Source: Bufo bufo (lineage: Eukaryota > Chordata > Amphibia > Anura > Bufonidae). From it: a stretch of 64,000 nt of DNA. Below the pieces are notes generated by a model that saw only the letters and a program-made list of their open reading frames with translations, searched no databases and was not told the origin of the DNA. Within the stretch, counting starts at the first letter, position 1. The number at the start of each line of letters is the position of its first letter. The translations under genes and the position numbers were made by a program. The stretch covers positions 154,809,565-154,873,564 of the forward strand of contig NC_053391.1 in NCBI RefSeq assembly GCF_905171765.1. The letters are read 5' to 3'. This document shows positions 32,620 through 42,505 of this stretch, one piece after another.

Positions 32620-33260
32620 CTGAATGGAGCCTTACAGGGGGGTGATCAATGACAGGGGGGTGATCAGAGAGTCTATATGGGGTGATCACCCCCCTGTCAT
32701 TGATCACCCCCCTGTCATTGATCACCCCCCTGTAAGGCTCCATTCAGATGTCCGTATGCGTTTTGCGGATCCGATCCATCTATCAGTGGATCCGTAAAAA
32801 TCATGCGGACGTCTGAATGGAGCTTTACAGGGGTGTGATCAATGACAGGGGGGTAATCAATGACAGGGGGGTGATGAGGGAGTCTATATGGGGTGATCAC
32901 CACAGTCATTGATCACGCCCCTGTAAGGCTCCATTCAGACCTCCGTATGCGTTTTGTGGATCCGATCCATCTATCAGTGGATCCGTAAAAATCATGCAGA
33001 CATCTGAATGGAGCTTTACAGGGGTGTGATCAATGACAGGGGGGTAATCAATGACAGGGGGGTGATGAGGGAGTCTATATGGGGTGATCACCACAGTCAT
33101 TGATCACGCCCCTGTAAGGCTCCATTCAGACGTCCGTATGCGTTTTGCAGATCCGATCCATCTATCAGTGGATCCGTAAAAATGATGCGGACATCTGAAT
33201 GGAGCTTTACAGGGGTGTGATCAATGACAGGGGGGTAATCAATGACAGGGGGTGATCAGG
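32620..33260 (+). repeat. 191-bp tandem units with GTGATCAATGACAGG boxes
   Basis: Units recur near 32820, 33010 and 33200, with GGATCCGATCCATCTATCAG and runs of GGGGGGTGATCA in both orientations. A partial diverged unit precedes them at 32620-32800. Confidence 0.88.
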
Positions 33261-33364
33261 GAGTCTATATGGGGTGATCAGGGGTGATCAAGGGTGATCA
33301 AGGGGTTAATAAGTGACAGGGGGGGGGGTGTAGTGTAGTGGTGCTTGGTGCAACATATTACTGA

Positions 33365-33629
33365 GCTACCTGTGTCCTCTGGTGGTCGATCCAAACAAAG
33401 GGGACCACCAGAGGACCAGGTAGCAGATATATTAGACGCTGTTATCAAAACAGCGTCTAATATACCTGTTAGGGGTTAAAAAAATCACATCTCCAGCCTG
33501 CCAGTGAACGATCGCCGCTGGCAGGCTGGAGATACACTCTCTTACCTTCCGTTCCTGTGAACACGCGCGCCTGTGTGCGCGCGTTCACAGGAAATCTCGC
33601 GTCTCGTGAGAGGACGCGCCGGCGCGTCC
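33365..33629. repeat. Hairpin run, right end of TTAA element B
   Basis: Successive unrelated hairpins: 33365-33424 (arms of about 22 nt), 33427-33464 (arms TTAGACGCTGTT and complement), 33490-33532 (arms TCTCCAGCCTGCCAG and complement), 33552-33593 (arms TTCCTGTGAACACGCGCGC and near-complement) and 33612-33629 (GGACGCGCC palindrome). Confidence 0.85.
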
Positions 33630-33784
33630 ACCCAGAAGAGCAGGGCCGCCGCAAAGATGCAATCCTGCGTACGGCGGTCCTGAGGAGGTTAAGTCACTTG
33701 TATTGTTGTACGCTTTAATTATTGGAAAATGTACAAAGCATTGAAAAATTGAAAACAATAAAAACTTTCAATATTAAAAGAAAA

Positions 33785-34483
33785 GTCCCCCTGATGCACC
33801 CCTACAATAGAAACTCCCAAAAGTGACCCCATTTTGGAAACTAGGGGATAAGGTGATAGTTTTATTGGTACTATTTTTGGGTACATATGATTTTTACGTT
33901 TTTTGTGAGGCTAGGTAACTAAAAAATTGCTTTTTTGACACAGTTTTTATTTATTTATGTTTACAGCGTTCACCTGAGGAGTTAGGTCACATAATATTTT
34001 TATAGAGCAGGTCGTTACGGACGTGGCAATATCTAATATGTATACTTTTTCTTATCTATTTAAAGGGAACCTGTCACCTCCAAAAACCATCTGACGCCGC
34101 CAGAAGTACCTGAGAGTAGCCAGCAGCGTTTTCCGATGATAATTTTCTTCCTGAAGGCCGAAGCAGCTAAAGCTCAGAAAACGTTCTTTTATCCCCTGCC
34201 GGCACGCTTCTCTAGTCATTCTTGAAGTCAAGGGGGCAGCGGCCTCTTTGCTTCAAGTCAAGATAATCACGCCCCCTTCCCTGCCCCTTCGCTGTGACTG
34301 ACAGCGCTTATGCAGAGAGTTCGGGATGAGAAGACAGTTTGATTGGTTCTATTTTGGGGGGCATATGCCTTTTTAATCACTTGGTGTTGCACTTTAAATG
34401 ATGTTAGGTCACAAAAAATGGCTTTTTTTTACAGTTTTTTTTTTTTACTGTGTTTACCTGAGTGGTTAAGTCATGTGATATTT
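33785..34483 (+). mobile_element. TTAA family A fragment
   Basis: From CCCCCTGATGCACCCCTA onward, the sequence follows 22570-23160 of the family A element, including GGTACATATGATTTTT and GTTACGGACG. It is broken by a T2-type fragment at 34060-34319 and by the minus-strand L1 at about 34484. Confidence 0.78.
34060..34319 (+). mobile_element. T2-type (TTAAAGG) MITE fragment
   Basis: TTAAAGGGAACCTGTCACC begins at a TTAA and carries the TTAAAGGRR start described for the amphibian T2 (Kolobok) family. The other terminus is missing, and about 200 bp of the host repeat is lost at the right junction. Confidence 0.55.
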
Positions 34484-34846
34484 TTTTTTTTTATTGAACG
34501 TTTTTATTGTTTTCAATTTTTCAAAGCATTGTACATATTCCAATAAGTAAAGCGTAGAACATTACAAGTGACATAAACATAAGCGAAAATCACCTAATGT
34601 AAGGTGTCACAAATAAAAATAAAAACCAAAGGGCGATTAAGCCCAACGTGACAGGTATCAGCAAGAAGTATAAGCCTTACAGCAAAGTCAGATTAAGCAT
34701 GAAAGCATGGAAATTAAGTTCAAATATCTATGATATGAGTGTATATGGGGGGGGGAGGAAGAGGGGGGTGATAAGATATGTTAGTGATTTGCTATCTGGG
34801 GGGTGTACGAGACAAGGCTATGAAAGATAGCTATTGGACTCTATAC

Positions 34847-37800
34847 CTAGGAGAAGTTCCTATATCGCTTCCAGGGTGTCCAAGTTTTTAGGAAAGAGGG
34901 TCTAGAGTGCGACTCCCAGTGTGAGATTTCCTCTAGTCTGTATATCTGGTCCACCTTATTTGTCGAGTGTTCAATACTGGGGATTTCTGAAGATAACCAG
35001 TGGGTTGGTAAGAGTAATCTAGCCGCTGCCAATAGGAGGGTAAAAAGGGATTTTTTATGTGGGCCCAGGCCCTCCATCCCAAGAGATAACAAGGTCAATT
35101 CAGGGGAGCAAGTGAGAGATGACTCACATATCTGGTTGCATAGTTTGGTAATTGTGTGCCACCATGGATTAATCATTTCACATGTCCACCAAATGTGTAA
35201 GAAGGTTCCTTTGGTTTTATGGCATCTCCAACACAGATCAGTGGCTGTTTTGCTATATCTATAGGTTTTATCTGGAGTTCTGTACCATTGCATAAGGATC
35301 TTGTAGCTGTTTTCTTGGATGCGTATGCATCTGGATAATTTGTGTGGTAGGATTAAAATTTTTGAAGTTTCTTGAGGAGTCAGGGACCTTTGTAAGTCTT
35401 TTTCCCACTTGCCCACTTTTGCCGGTTTAATAATGGAGGTAGGGGATTTCAAGTGCTTAAAAAATTGTGGAGATAGCTTTAGGAGGGTATCTCTTATTGG
35501 TTAACATTTCCACCAACCAACTTGTTTCTTCTGATATATGGGGATTTTTAGTCCTACTGAGTAATTCAGTCCTAAGAAAATGTAACAGGGTGGGGTTATG
35601 AATCTGTGTCCCCAGGAGTTTGCATATTTCTGGGTCAGGAAGAATACACCCATCTGTATCTAGAAACTGGGCTATGGGGATCAATGAGGACCTAATGAGT
35701 AACGGGCAGCTTTCTCTCAGCTCTTTGGGGGCCAGATTAATTATATCTTTTATGAGCATAAGTGAGGTGAGAGGTATTGGACCCCCTTTGCTGGACGAGA
35801 AACCCCCCCAGACCCTTAGAGTGCTACGTATAAGAGGGTTAGGTATTGAGGGTAGGGTCGGGGGTAGTATGTCAGCCAGCAAAAGGGCCCGGGGAGAGGA
35901 GGGAAGGAGAGCAGTCTCCAATGTGAGCCAGGATTTATGTATTGGCTCCCTAATCCAATCAATAGCTCTAGAAAGCTGAATAGCTTGCATATAAGATTTA
36001 GGATCAGGGAGGCCAATACCGCCTCTAGTTCTAGGTTTAGTTAAGGTATCAAAGGAGATACGAGGGCTTTTGCCTTGCCAAATAAATTTACGGACATGTT
36101 TGTTTAGGGAAGCAAAGTATGAATTGGGGATATCAATAGGGAGAACCTGCATCATATATGTAAGTTTTGGCATGATCAGTGACATAAAGATGTTCTTCCT
36201 TCCAAACCATGAGAGATAGGGAGAATCTAGGGAGTCCATTTGAGCTATCATAGAGGCTAAGAGGGGTTTATAGTTTAATTGAAATAGATCAGGCAAATGA
36301 GAGGACAGTTTAATCCCTAGGTAGGTTAGTTGTTGGGTTTGCCAATTGAAAGGGGAGTTAATTTGGAGGGAGGTGAGATTGGCGGAGGAAAGGCCTATAT
36401 GTAAAACTTGGGACTTGGAGGGGTTGACCTTAAAGTTGGAAAGGGAGCCAAAGAGGTTAAGTGTTGAGAGGATCCTGGGCATGGATCTCTGTGGATTTGT
36501 GGTGATAATCAGTAGATCGTCAGCAAAAGCTGCCAGTTTAAATTCTCAGTTCTCCACTCTCAGGCCCTTAATTTCATCATCTTGTCTAAGGGCTTGAAGA
36601 AGGGACTCCATTACAAGGACAAAGATGAGTGGAGAGAGGGGGCATCCTTGCCTCGTTCCATTTTTAATGGGGAAAAGGGAGGAAAGAAGTCCGTTTACTG
36701 ACACGGATGCCGAGGAGCAGGTGTACATGGAGAATATAGAGTTGATATTGCTCAGGAATTTGGAATTTAGCCAAGGCTAATCTGATATAAGTCCAGTCCA
36801 CTCTATCAAATGCTTTCTCGGCGTCCGTGCCAAGCAAGACCAGAGGATAGGATTTATGTGAGGCATAGAACAGGGCATCCAGAATTTTCGTGGTGTTATC
36901 TTTGCCTTCCCTGCCTTTGATAAAACCAACCTGGTCGGGGCAGATAAGTTCAGGGAGTAGTTTTTGGAGTCTGGTGGCCAGCATTTTTGCTAGGAGTTTA
37001 AGATCCACATTAAGTAAGGAGATGGGGCGATAGTTGGAGCAAATCGTGGGGTCCTTACCATCTTTGGGGATTATCGTAATGACTGCTTTGGTCATATCAG
37101 AAGAGAGTGATTGATTAGACAATGAAAGATTACAGATAAGGAGTAAGTGGGGTAGTAGAATATTCTGAAAGAATGAGTAATAAGTTATGGGGAGACCGTC
37201 AGGGCCAGGGCATTTGCCTTTAGGGGTAGATTTAATCGCAGTGATTAGTTCCGGGATAGTGAACGGTTTGGTCAGGGATTCTTGTTGTGCCAAATTTAAT
37301 GTAGGGAGGTTAAGAGTCTCCAGAAACAAATTGATATTGCTTTCTCTGTCTAGGGAGGGATTAGGGAGGTTAGAGGCTGGGAGATTATATAGAGATTTGT
37401 AGAATAGTCTAAATTGTTCAGCTATTTCCTCGGCTTTGAATAATTGAACTCCTTGGGGGGATTTAATGGACTGAACGTAGCGGGAGTTTCTTCTCTGTTT
37501 GATTTGGCTCATGACATATTTGGAAGCTTTGTTTCCATGGGCATAAATCTTCTGCTGAGCGGACAGAAAAATTTTTGGCTGAACGCTCATTCAGGAGGTT
37601 CTTCAGCTGAGTTCTAAGGGAAGAAAGTTCCGCAAGTTTCTGTGCCATCAAAGATTACTTATGAGCTTTTTCCACCTGGTGGATTTGTAAAAGCAGGGTA
37701 TTGAGTTTTTTCTCTGACTTTTTCTTTAAAAAAGAGCAAAGGCTGATCAACCTTCCGCGTATATAGGCTTTATGAGCGTCCCAGATAACTTGAGGGGTTA

Positions 37801-38637
37801 CCTCAGGGGTGTTGTTAGTTAGGAAGTATTCTTCTAAATAAGAGGAAATTTGGGCAGTATGTTTCGTGTTATTCAATAGGGACTCATTGAATCTCCAATT
37901 AGGTTGTCTAGCATTTTTTATTTCCGGGGATATAGTACAGAAAATTGGAGAGTGGTCTGATAAAGTGATGTCTCCTATTTTGGGTACAGAACAGGATTGT
38001 AGTTTCTCCTTTGGGACTAGAATGTAATCAATTCTGCTATAGGAGTTATTTGCAGACGAATAAAAGGAATAGTCAATTAAATCCGGGTTGTGGCAACGCC
38101 ATACATCTATAATTCCCAGGTTGTGTCGTTTAGTATGCATCAGTCTGAGAGTCTTTGCGGAGATAGGGGATTTTTTAGAGGATGTGTCTATTAAAGGGTT
38201 GAAAGCAACATTAAAATCTCCTGCGACAAGCAGGAAACCCTCCCTATGTTGCTCAATTAAAGAGAAGATGTTATTGAGCCAGCTAAGTTGGTCAGTATTT
38301 GGGGCGTAGATATTTACCAATGTGAACATAGATTGTCCTACCAGACCTTTAAGGATTAAATATCGACCCTCTGGGTCCTGGATATGAGATATTGAAATGG
38401 AAGGCCTCTGCGGAAGCCTATGCTGACCCCCCTCGAGGCTGCACCCCCGGCCCCACAATGGTACCAGCAAGGGTATCTGGAAAAAGAAAGATTAGGATAA
38501 TTATTGTTTTTGAAGTGTGTCTCTTGAAGAAAAACCACTGAGCAATTTTCCTTGTGCAGGAGAGATAGGATCTGGCACCTTTTAGAAGGGGATCTCAGCC
38601 CCTTAACATTATATGAGGCTAATTTAAAATCTGCCAT
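34847..38637 (-). pseudogene. L1 ORF2: AP-like endonuclease and reverse transcriptase
   Basis: Starts MADFKLASYNVKGL at 38637. Endonuclease: FLQETH (about 38520), YAPNTDQ, GDFNVAF, RIDYILV and SDHSPIF (about 37930). Reverse transcriptase: PGPDGLP (about 37200), NYRPISLLN, TDAEKAFDRVDW (first Asp, about 36810), RQGCPLSPL (about 36640) and AAFADDLLII (catalytic DD, about 36520). The connector has GGIGLPDPKSYMQAI, and the C-terminus has a CWRCHK zinc-like motif. Visible breaks: frameshifts near 38410, 37570, 36730 and 35455, a TAA at 37655-37657 and a TGA at 36546-36548. Catalytic residues of both domains are still readable. The family protein performs target-primed reverse transcription. Confidence 0.9.
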
Positions 38638-38639
38638 AT

Positions 38640-39546
38640 TTTTTTAGTAGAATGGGAAGACCATGAGCTGTAGGTGACGCTACATTTAGGTAGTTGACAA
38701 ACCAGATACATCGTGAGGCGGAGAGTACAGCCACGAGAGGACCCACAAAGCACCCATCTTTTCGGATTTTCCCCTCCACAAGCCCTTTTTTCCGACGGGG
38801 GTCTCTGCTCACATATTGAAAAGGATGTATGAGTGTTTCTTGAGTACCTGTCAAGGTAAGAACAAATAGAACAAGAACCAAAAGAGTAAATAAAAACAAT
38901 GAAAGGATGGGTATCATCCGGACAAGGCAGGGTGTATATAAACTCTGTCTATCAGAGATAACAACACCAGTAGGGGGGGAAAGGGTATTATACCCAGAAG
39001 CACTTTCCCTCTAGGTTAGCAACAATACCAAAACATATTGAATTTTTGTAGCATTAGTGGGGGGGAAGGATGGGGATCATTTTGATAGTTAAAATAACTT
39101 TCAGATTTGGTCTCTCCCGGGGTGACCAGGGAGTAGCTAAAGAAAGAAGGCTATATCTATAGTCATCTGGCAGAGAAGACAGCCTGGAGTATTCAAAAGA
39201 AAGAAAAGAAAAATCAAATATGTAAGTAGGGTGACTCACTTGACTTTCTCAATGTAGTAGGTCATAGGTATATGGGAAATTATCAGTGCAAAATCAAAGT
39301 AAATTAATCATAGCATGACTAGCCTGACTTTCAAACAGATGGGAAAACTCAAAAGAGAAATCCCTACTGTCTCTACATCTATTACTCGGTGAAGAGCAAG
39401 GCCCGAAAATAAAGCGGGCCCAGCTCCACACCAAGCACATAGCTTGCAGTCAATACTTTAAACATAAAATAGAGGCTCAACAGTGTTAAGTCCCATCTGA
39501 TGATTTTCTTGGTCACCCAAACCATAAAAAGAGAAAGTAGGGCTAA
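38640..39546 (-). other. Long L1 inter-ORF spacer, nothing coding recognised
   Basis: About 0.9 kb between the ORF1 stop and the ORF2 start. It contains no supported gene and no second-element boundary that I can see. It may be a feature of this L1 subfamily or hide an old insertion. Confidence 0.5.
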
Positions 39547-40635
39547 CTAGTTATCCGCCAAGGAAAGGCGCTTTGGGGTGGAAAAGGAATCTCTTCTTCT
39601 GCTGCTTCTTTGTGCCCTTGGGGTGCGTTGGGGCTCCCTGGGATCCGTCTTGGGTAATTCTGGTAGAGAATTCAGATTCTGGACCATGTCCCAGTTAGCA
39701 ATAGGTAATGGAGATAGCTGAAGAAGATCATATGTCTTGTCCAGGTCTGCAAATGAGGAAACGTGGATGCGACGACCATCATGAAGGAAGGATAAACCGA
39801 AAGGGAATGTCCATCTATAGATGATTCTTTTCTGCCTTAGCCAATCCGTGAGAGGCTTTAAAGCTTTGCGTTTTTTGAGGGTTGATTGTGACAGGTCTTG
39901 ATAAATGGTAATGCTGTTGTTCTCCCATTCTATTGAGTTGGAGTTCCTCGCACCTGCCAGAATGGCTTCTTTCACAGGGAAGTGTAGAAATCTACATATT
40001 ATATCTCTGGGTGGCTCATTCTCCCTTGGTTTGGGTCTGAGGGCTCTGTGCGCCCGCTCAAGCAGAACCTCATGTGCCGAATCAGGGCCTAGAATCTTGA
40101 GGCATATCTGGATTACCGTTTCCGGGATGTCCACGGCTATGATGGTCTCAGGTATCCCTCTGAAGCGCAGGTTATTAAACCTGCTTCTATTTTCCTGGTC
40201 TTCCATGGCTGTGTATAAGGCATTTAAGTGGCACTGGGCTAGCGACATGCTAGAGGACACTTTATCTTGATGTTGGAGGATTGTGGCCTGCGTTTCTTCT
40301 AGGGCCTCTACTCTCCTACCTATGTGCCTGATGTCTTCTTTTATAGAAGAAATGTCCACACTTATGGGGCCCAGGGCTTCTGCAAGAGCTTCTTTTAGAA
40401 AGGCTCTGGAGATTGGTAGGCATTCCGCTTCACTGGGGTCGTCTCCTACCTGTTCACTGCTTCAGGCGGCAAGCTGTTTGTGTCCAGAGCGTGGGGTTCC
40501 GGGCGCCATCTTGGATTCTCGGCTCCCAGTAGCAGCGGCAGCTTTTTTCATAAATCTCTCTATTTCCCCCGCCTGACTTTGGGAGCGATTGCCTTCTGGC
40601 TGGTCTGTGGGCTTTTGGCCCCCGATTTTGACCAT
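39547..40635 (-). pseudogene. L1 ORF1 (RNA-binding protein), one nonsense codon
   Basis: The frame from an ATG at 40635 (MVKIGGQKPTD) runs to 39547, 362 sense codons, with a single TGA at 40462-40464 after GHKQLAA. It contains a Lys/Ala-rich N-terminus, a predicted coiled coil (about 40360-40220, IRHIGRRVEALEET), an RRM-like stretch opening with RFNNLRFRGIPE, and a C-terminal domain with RKALKPLTDWLRQK and WTFPFGLSF. This is the standard L1 ORF1p plan: a trimeric RNA chaperone that coats its own RNA. The break may be a CGA-to-TGA change (inference). Its 5' flank runs into the gap at 40730. Confidence 0.85.
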
Positions 40636-40729
40636 TTCTGGCTTTGGTGGGCTTAAGATACGGTGCTGAGAGGGATATGCAGACGGGAGAGCAGCGCTTT
40701 ACACGTCCATCCGGATCAAGCGCTGGCTC

Positions 40730-41229
40730 NNNNNNNNNNNNNNNNNNNNNNNNNNNNNNNNNNNNNNNNNNNNNNNNNNNNNNNNNNNNNNNNNNNNNNN
40801 NNNNNNNNNNNNNNNNNNNNNNNNNNNNNNNNNNNNNNNNNNNNNNNNNNNNNNNNNNNNNNNNNNNNNNNNNNNNNNNNNNNNNNNNNNNNNNNNNNNN
40901 NNNNNNNNNNNNNNNNNNNNNNNNNNNNNNNNNNNNNNNNNNNNNNNNNNNNNNNNNNNNNNNNNNNNNNNNNNNNNNNNNNNNNNNNNNNNNNNNNNNN
41001 NNNNNNNNNNNNNNNNNNNNNNNNNNNNNNNNNNNNNNNNNNNNNNNNNNNNNNNNNNNNNNNNNNNNNNNNNNNNNNNNNNNNNNNNNNNNNNNNNNNN
41101 NNNNNNNNNNNNNNNNNNNNNNNNNNNNNNNNNNNNNNNNNNNNNNNNNNNNNNNNNNNNNNNNNNNNNNNNNNNNNNNNNNNNNNNNNNNNNNNNNNNN
41201 NNNNNNNNNNNNNNNNNNNNNNNNNNNNN
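40730..41229. other. Assembly gap, 500 N
   Basis: A run of exactly 500 N between the L1 5' end and the CR1 5' untranslated region. Its right flank (GTGAGCTGCATT) continues the sequence left of the first gap. Confidence 0.99.
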
Positions 41230-41435
41230 GTGAGCTGCATTTATATTAATATAAGCAGATATATAACTCGAGTTTGACCGCGACGCGTGGTTGATTAAGT
41301 GTGGTTGTGTAAGTGTGTGACTTAAGATTAAGTGACTTTAGATTCAGGGACTTCTGTGGGGGACTGCAATTAGCCTGTATCTTATTACTACATTGTATTG
41401 TATTTTTTGCTTTTGTGGTGTAATCCCCATTTAGT

Positions 41436-42419
41436 ATGTGTTGCACAATTGACAACGCAGTCCAGTGCACATCTTGCATGATGTATGCAGTCCTGGAACA
41501 GCCGTTCCAGGGTGAATTTCTTTGTTCAAGATGTGAGCAAATTACCCGTTTGGAATCGCTAATCGAGTCTCTAAATGGGCAAGTTGCAACACTGAGAGGC
41601 ATTGACAATTTGCAAAAAAGTTTGCTTCTCACCGAGCAAGCACTCTTTGGGGTAGATGAGGGAGAGGGTGACAGAGAGGAGGCTGAGGAAAGTGAGGTAG
41701 CTAGCTGGGTAACATTTAGAAAGCGGGGTAGAGGGAAGAGTGCCAGGGAGGCTAGCCCTGATCTGACACACCCCAACAAGTTTGCACGTTTGGCAGATGA
41801 GGGGGATATCAGTCCAGGGACGGCACTGCCGCAGCCGGACACTTCCTCTGCCAGTCAGGGGAATGTCAGCTCCGGTAAGCAGGGGACCAGGAGAGCAGGG
41901 CAGGCCAGACAGGTGCTGGTAGTGGGAGACTCAATTATTAGGGGAACAGATAGGGAAATCTGTCACAAAGACCGTGATCGCCGAACAGTGTGCTGTCTTC
42001 CTGGCGCTAGAGTTCGACATATCGCGGATCGGGTTGACAGATTACTGGGAGGGGCTGGAGAAGATCCAGCGGTCATGGTCCATATCGGAACCAATGACAA
42101 AGTTAGGGGTAGGTGGAGAGTCCTTAAAAATGATTTCAGGGATTTAGGGCAAAAGCTTAGGGCAAGGACCTCAAAGGTAGTATTTTCCGAGATACTACCG
42201 GTACCACGGGCCACACAAGAAAGGCAGCGGGAGATTAGGGAAATTAACAAGTGGCTCAAGTACTGGTGTAGGATGGAGGGGTTTGGGTTCCTGGAGAACT
42301 GGGCCGACTTCTCTGTCGGCTACAGCCTCTATCGTAGGGACGGGCTGCACCTCAATGGGGAAGGAGCAGCTGTGTTGGGGAAGAAGTTGGCTAGAAGGTT
42401 GGAGGAGTGTTTAAACTAG
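41436..42419 (+). CDS. CR1 ORF1: zinc finger, coiled coil, SGNH esterase
   Basis: Intact frame of 327 codons starting MCCTIDNAVQ. Residues 2-33 hold Cys pairs (CC, CTSC, CSRC), a PHD-like zinc finger of the kind found in CR1 ORF1 proteins. A short coiled coil follows (ITRLESLIESLNGQVATL). The C-terminal half is an SGNH/GDSL esterase with all blocks visible: VLVVGDSII (nucleophile Ser), VHIGTND (Asn of block III) and DGLHLNGEGA (catalytic Asp and His). The esterase is thought to aid membrane or lipid interaction of the particle, but its exact role in CR1 is unsettled. The frame overlaps the upstream open part of ORF2 by 13 nt. ORF2 begins with ATG 86 nt after the ORF1 stop, so reinitiation or frameshifting would be needed for translation. 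Confidence 0.92.
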   Translation: MCCTIDNAVQCTSCMMYAVLEQPFQGEFLCSRCEQITRLESLIESLNGQVATLRGIDNLQKSLLLTEQALFGVDEGEGDREEAEESEVASWVTFRKRGRGKSAREASPDLTHPNKFARLADEGDISPGTALPQPDTSSASQGNVSSGKQGTRRAGQARQVLVVGDSIIRGTDREICHKDRDRRTVCCLPGARVRHIADRVDRLLGGAGEDPAVMVHIGTNDKVRGRWRVLKNDFRDLGQKLRARTSKVVFSEILPVPRATQERQREIREINKWLKYWCRMEGFGFLENWADFSVGYSLYRRDGLHLNGEGAAVLGKKLARRLEECLN

Positions 42420-42505
42420 GGACTGGGGGGGAGGGTAATTACACTATAGAAGGGGAAGATAGTGCAGATAGAGACCGGGGGCAAGGTAGTGGGACTGGGG
42501 GAGAA

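Larger units (their letters stand above)
29378..33692 (+). mobile_element. TTAA-target non-autonomous element, family B, 4.3 kb
   Basis: TTAA at 29378-29381 and 33689-33692 flank an insertion in the L1 3' untranslated region. Splicing it out gives CTTATGTTTAAGTCACTTG, as in the sister L1 (CTTATGTTTATGTCACTTG). Ends: TTAACCACCTCAG on the left and TTAACCTCCTCAG on the right strand. There is no transposase. The interior consists of alternating inverted repeats (29840-32480), a 191-bp array (32620-33260) and end-proximal hairpins (33365-33629). piggyBac-like mobilisation is inferred from the target site. Confidence 0.88.
27453..33784 (+). mobile_element. L1-like LINE, 3' half, split by hAT-C and a TTAA element
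   Basis: The plus-strand L1-like element comprises 27453-29377 (end of ORF2 and 3' untranslated region) and 33693-33784 (3' terminus with AATAAAAAC and an A-rich tail). It is close to the minus-strand L1 at 34484-40729. hAT-C interrupts it just downstream of the catalytic FADD box (off sequence here), and a 4.3-kb TTAA element interrupts the 3' untranslated region at GTTTAA. Confidence 0.85.
34484..40729 (-). mobile_element. L1-like LINE, nearly full length, broken
   Basis: The minus-strand element runs from before ORF1 (about 40700, next to the gap) through ORF2 to a 3' end with two AATAAAA signals and a poly(A) tract (a T run at 34484-34496). It holds both ORFs and an unusually long spacer of about 0.9 kb between them. 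Many stops and frameshifts make it non-autonomous. It inserted into a TTAA family A fragment. Confidence 0.88.

Noticed and set aside
35620..35979. Plus-strand frame of 119 codons inside L1, repeated at 27976-28335 (minus)
   Set aside because: It is antisense to the L1 ORF2 C-terminal region in both copies.
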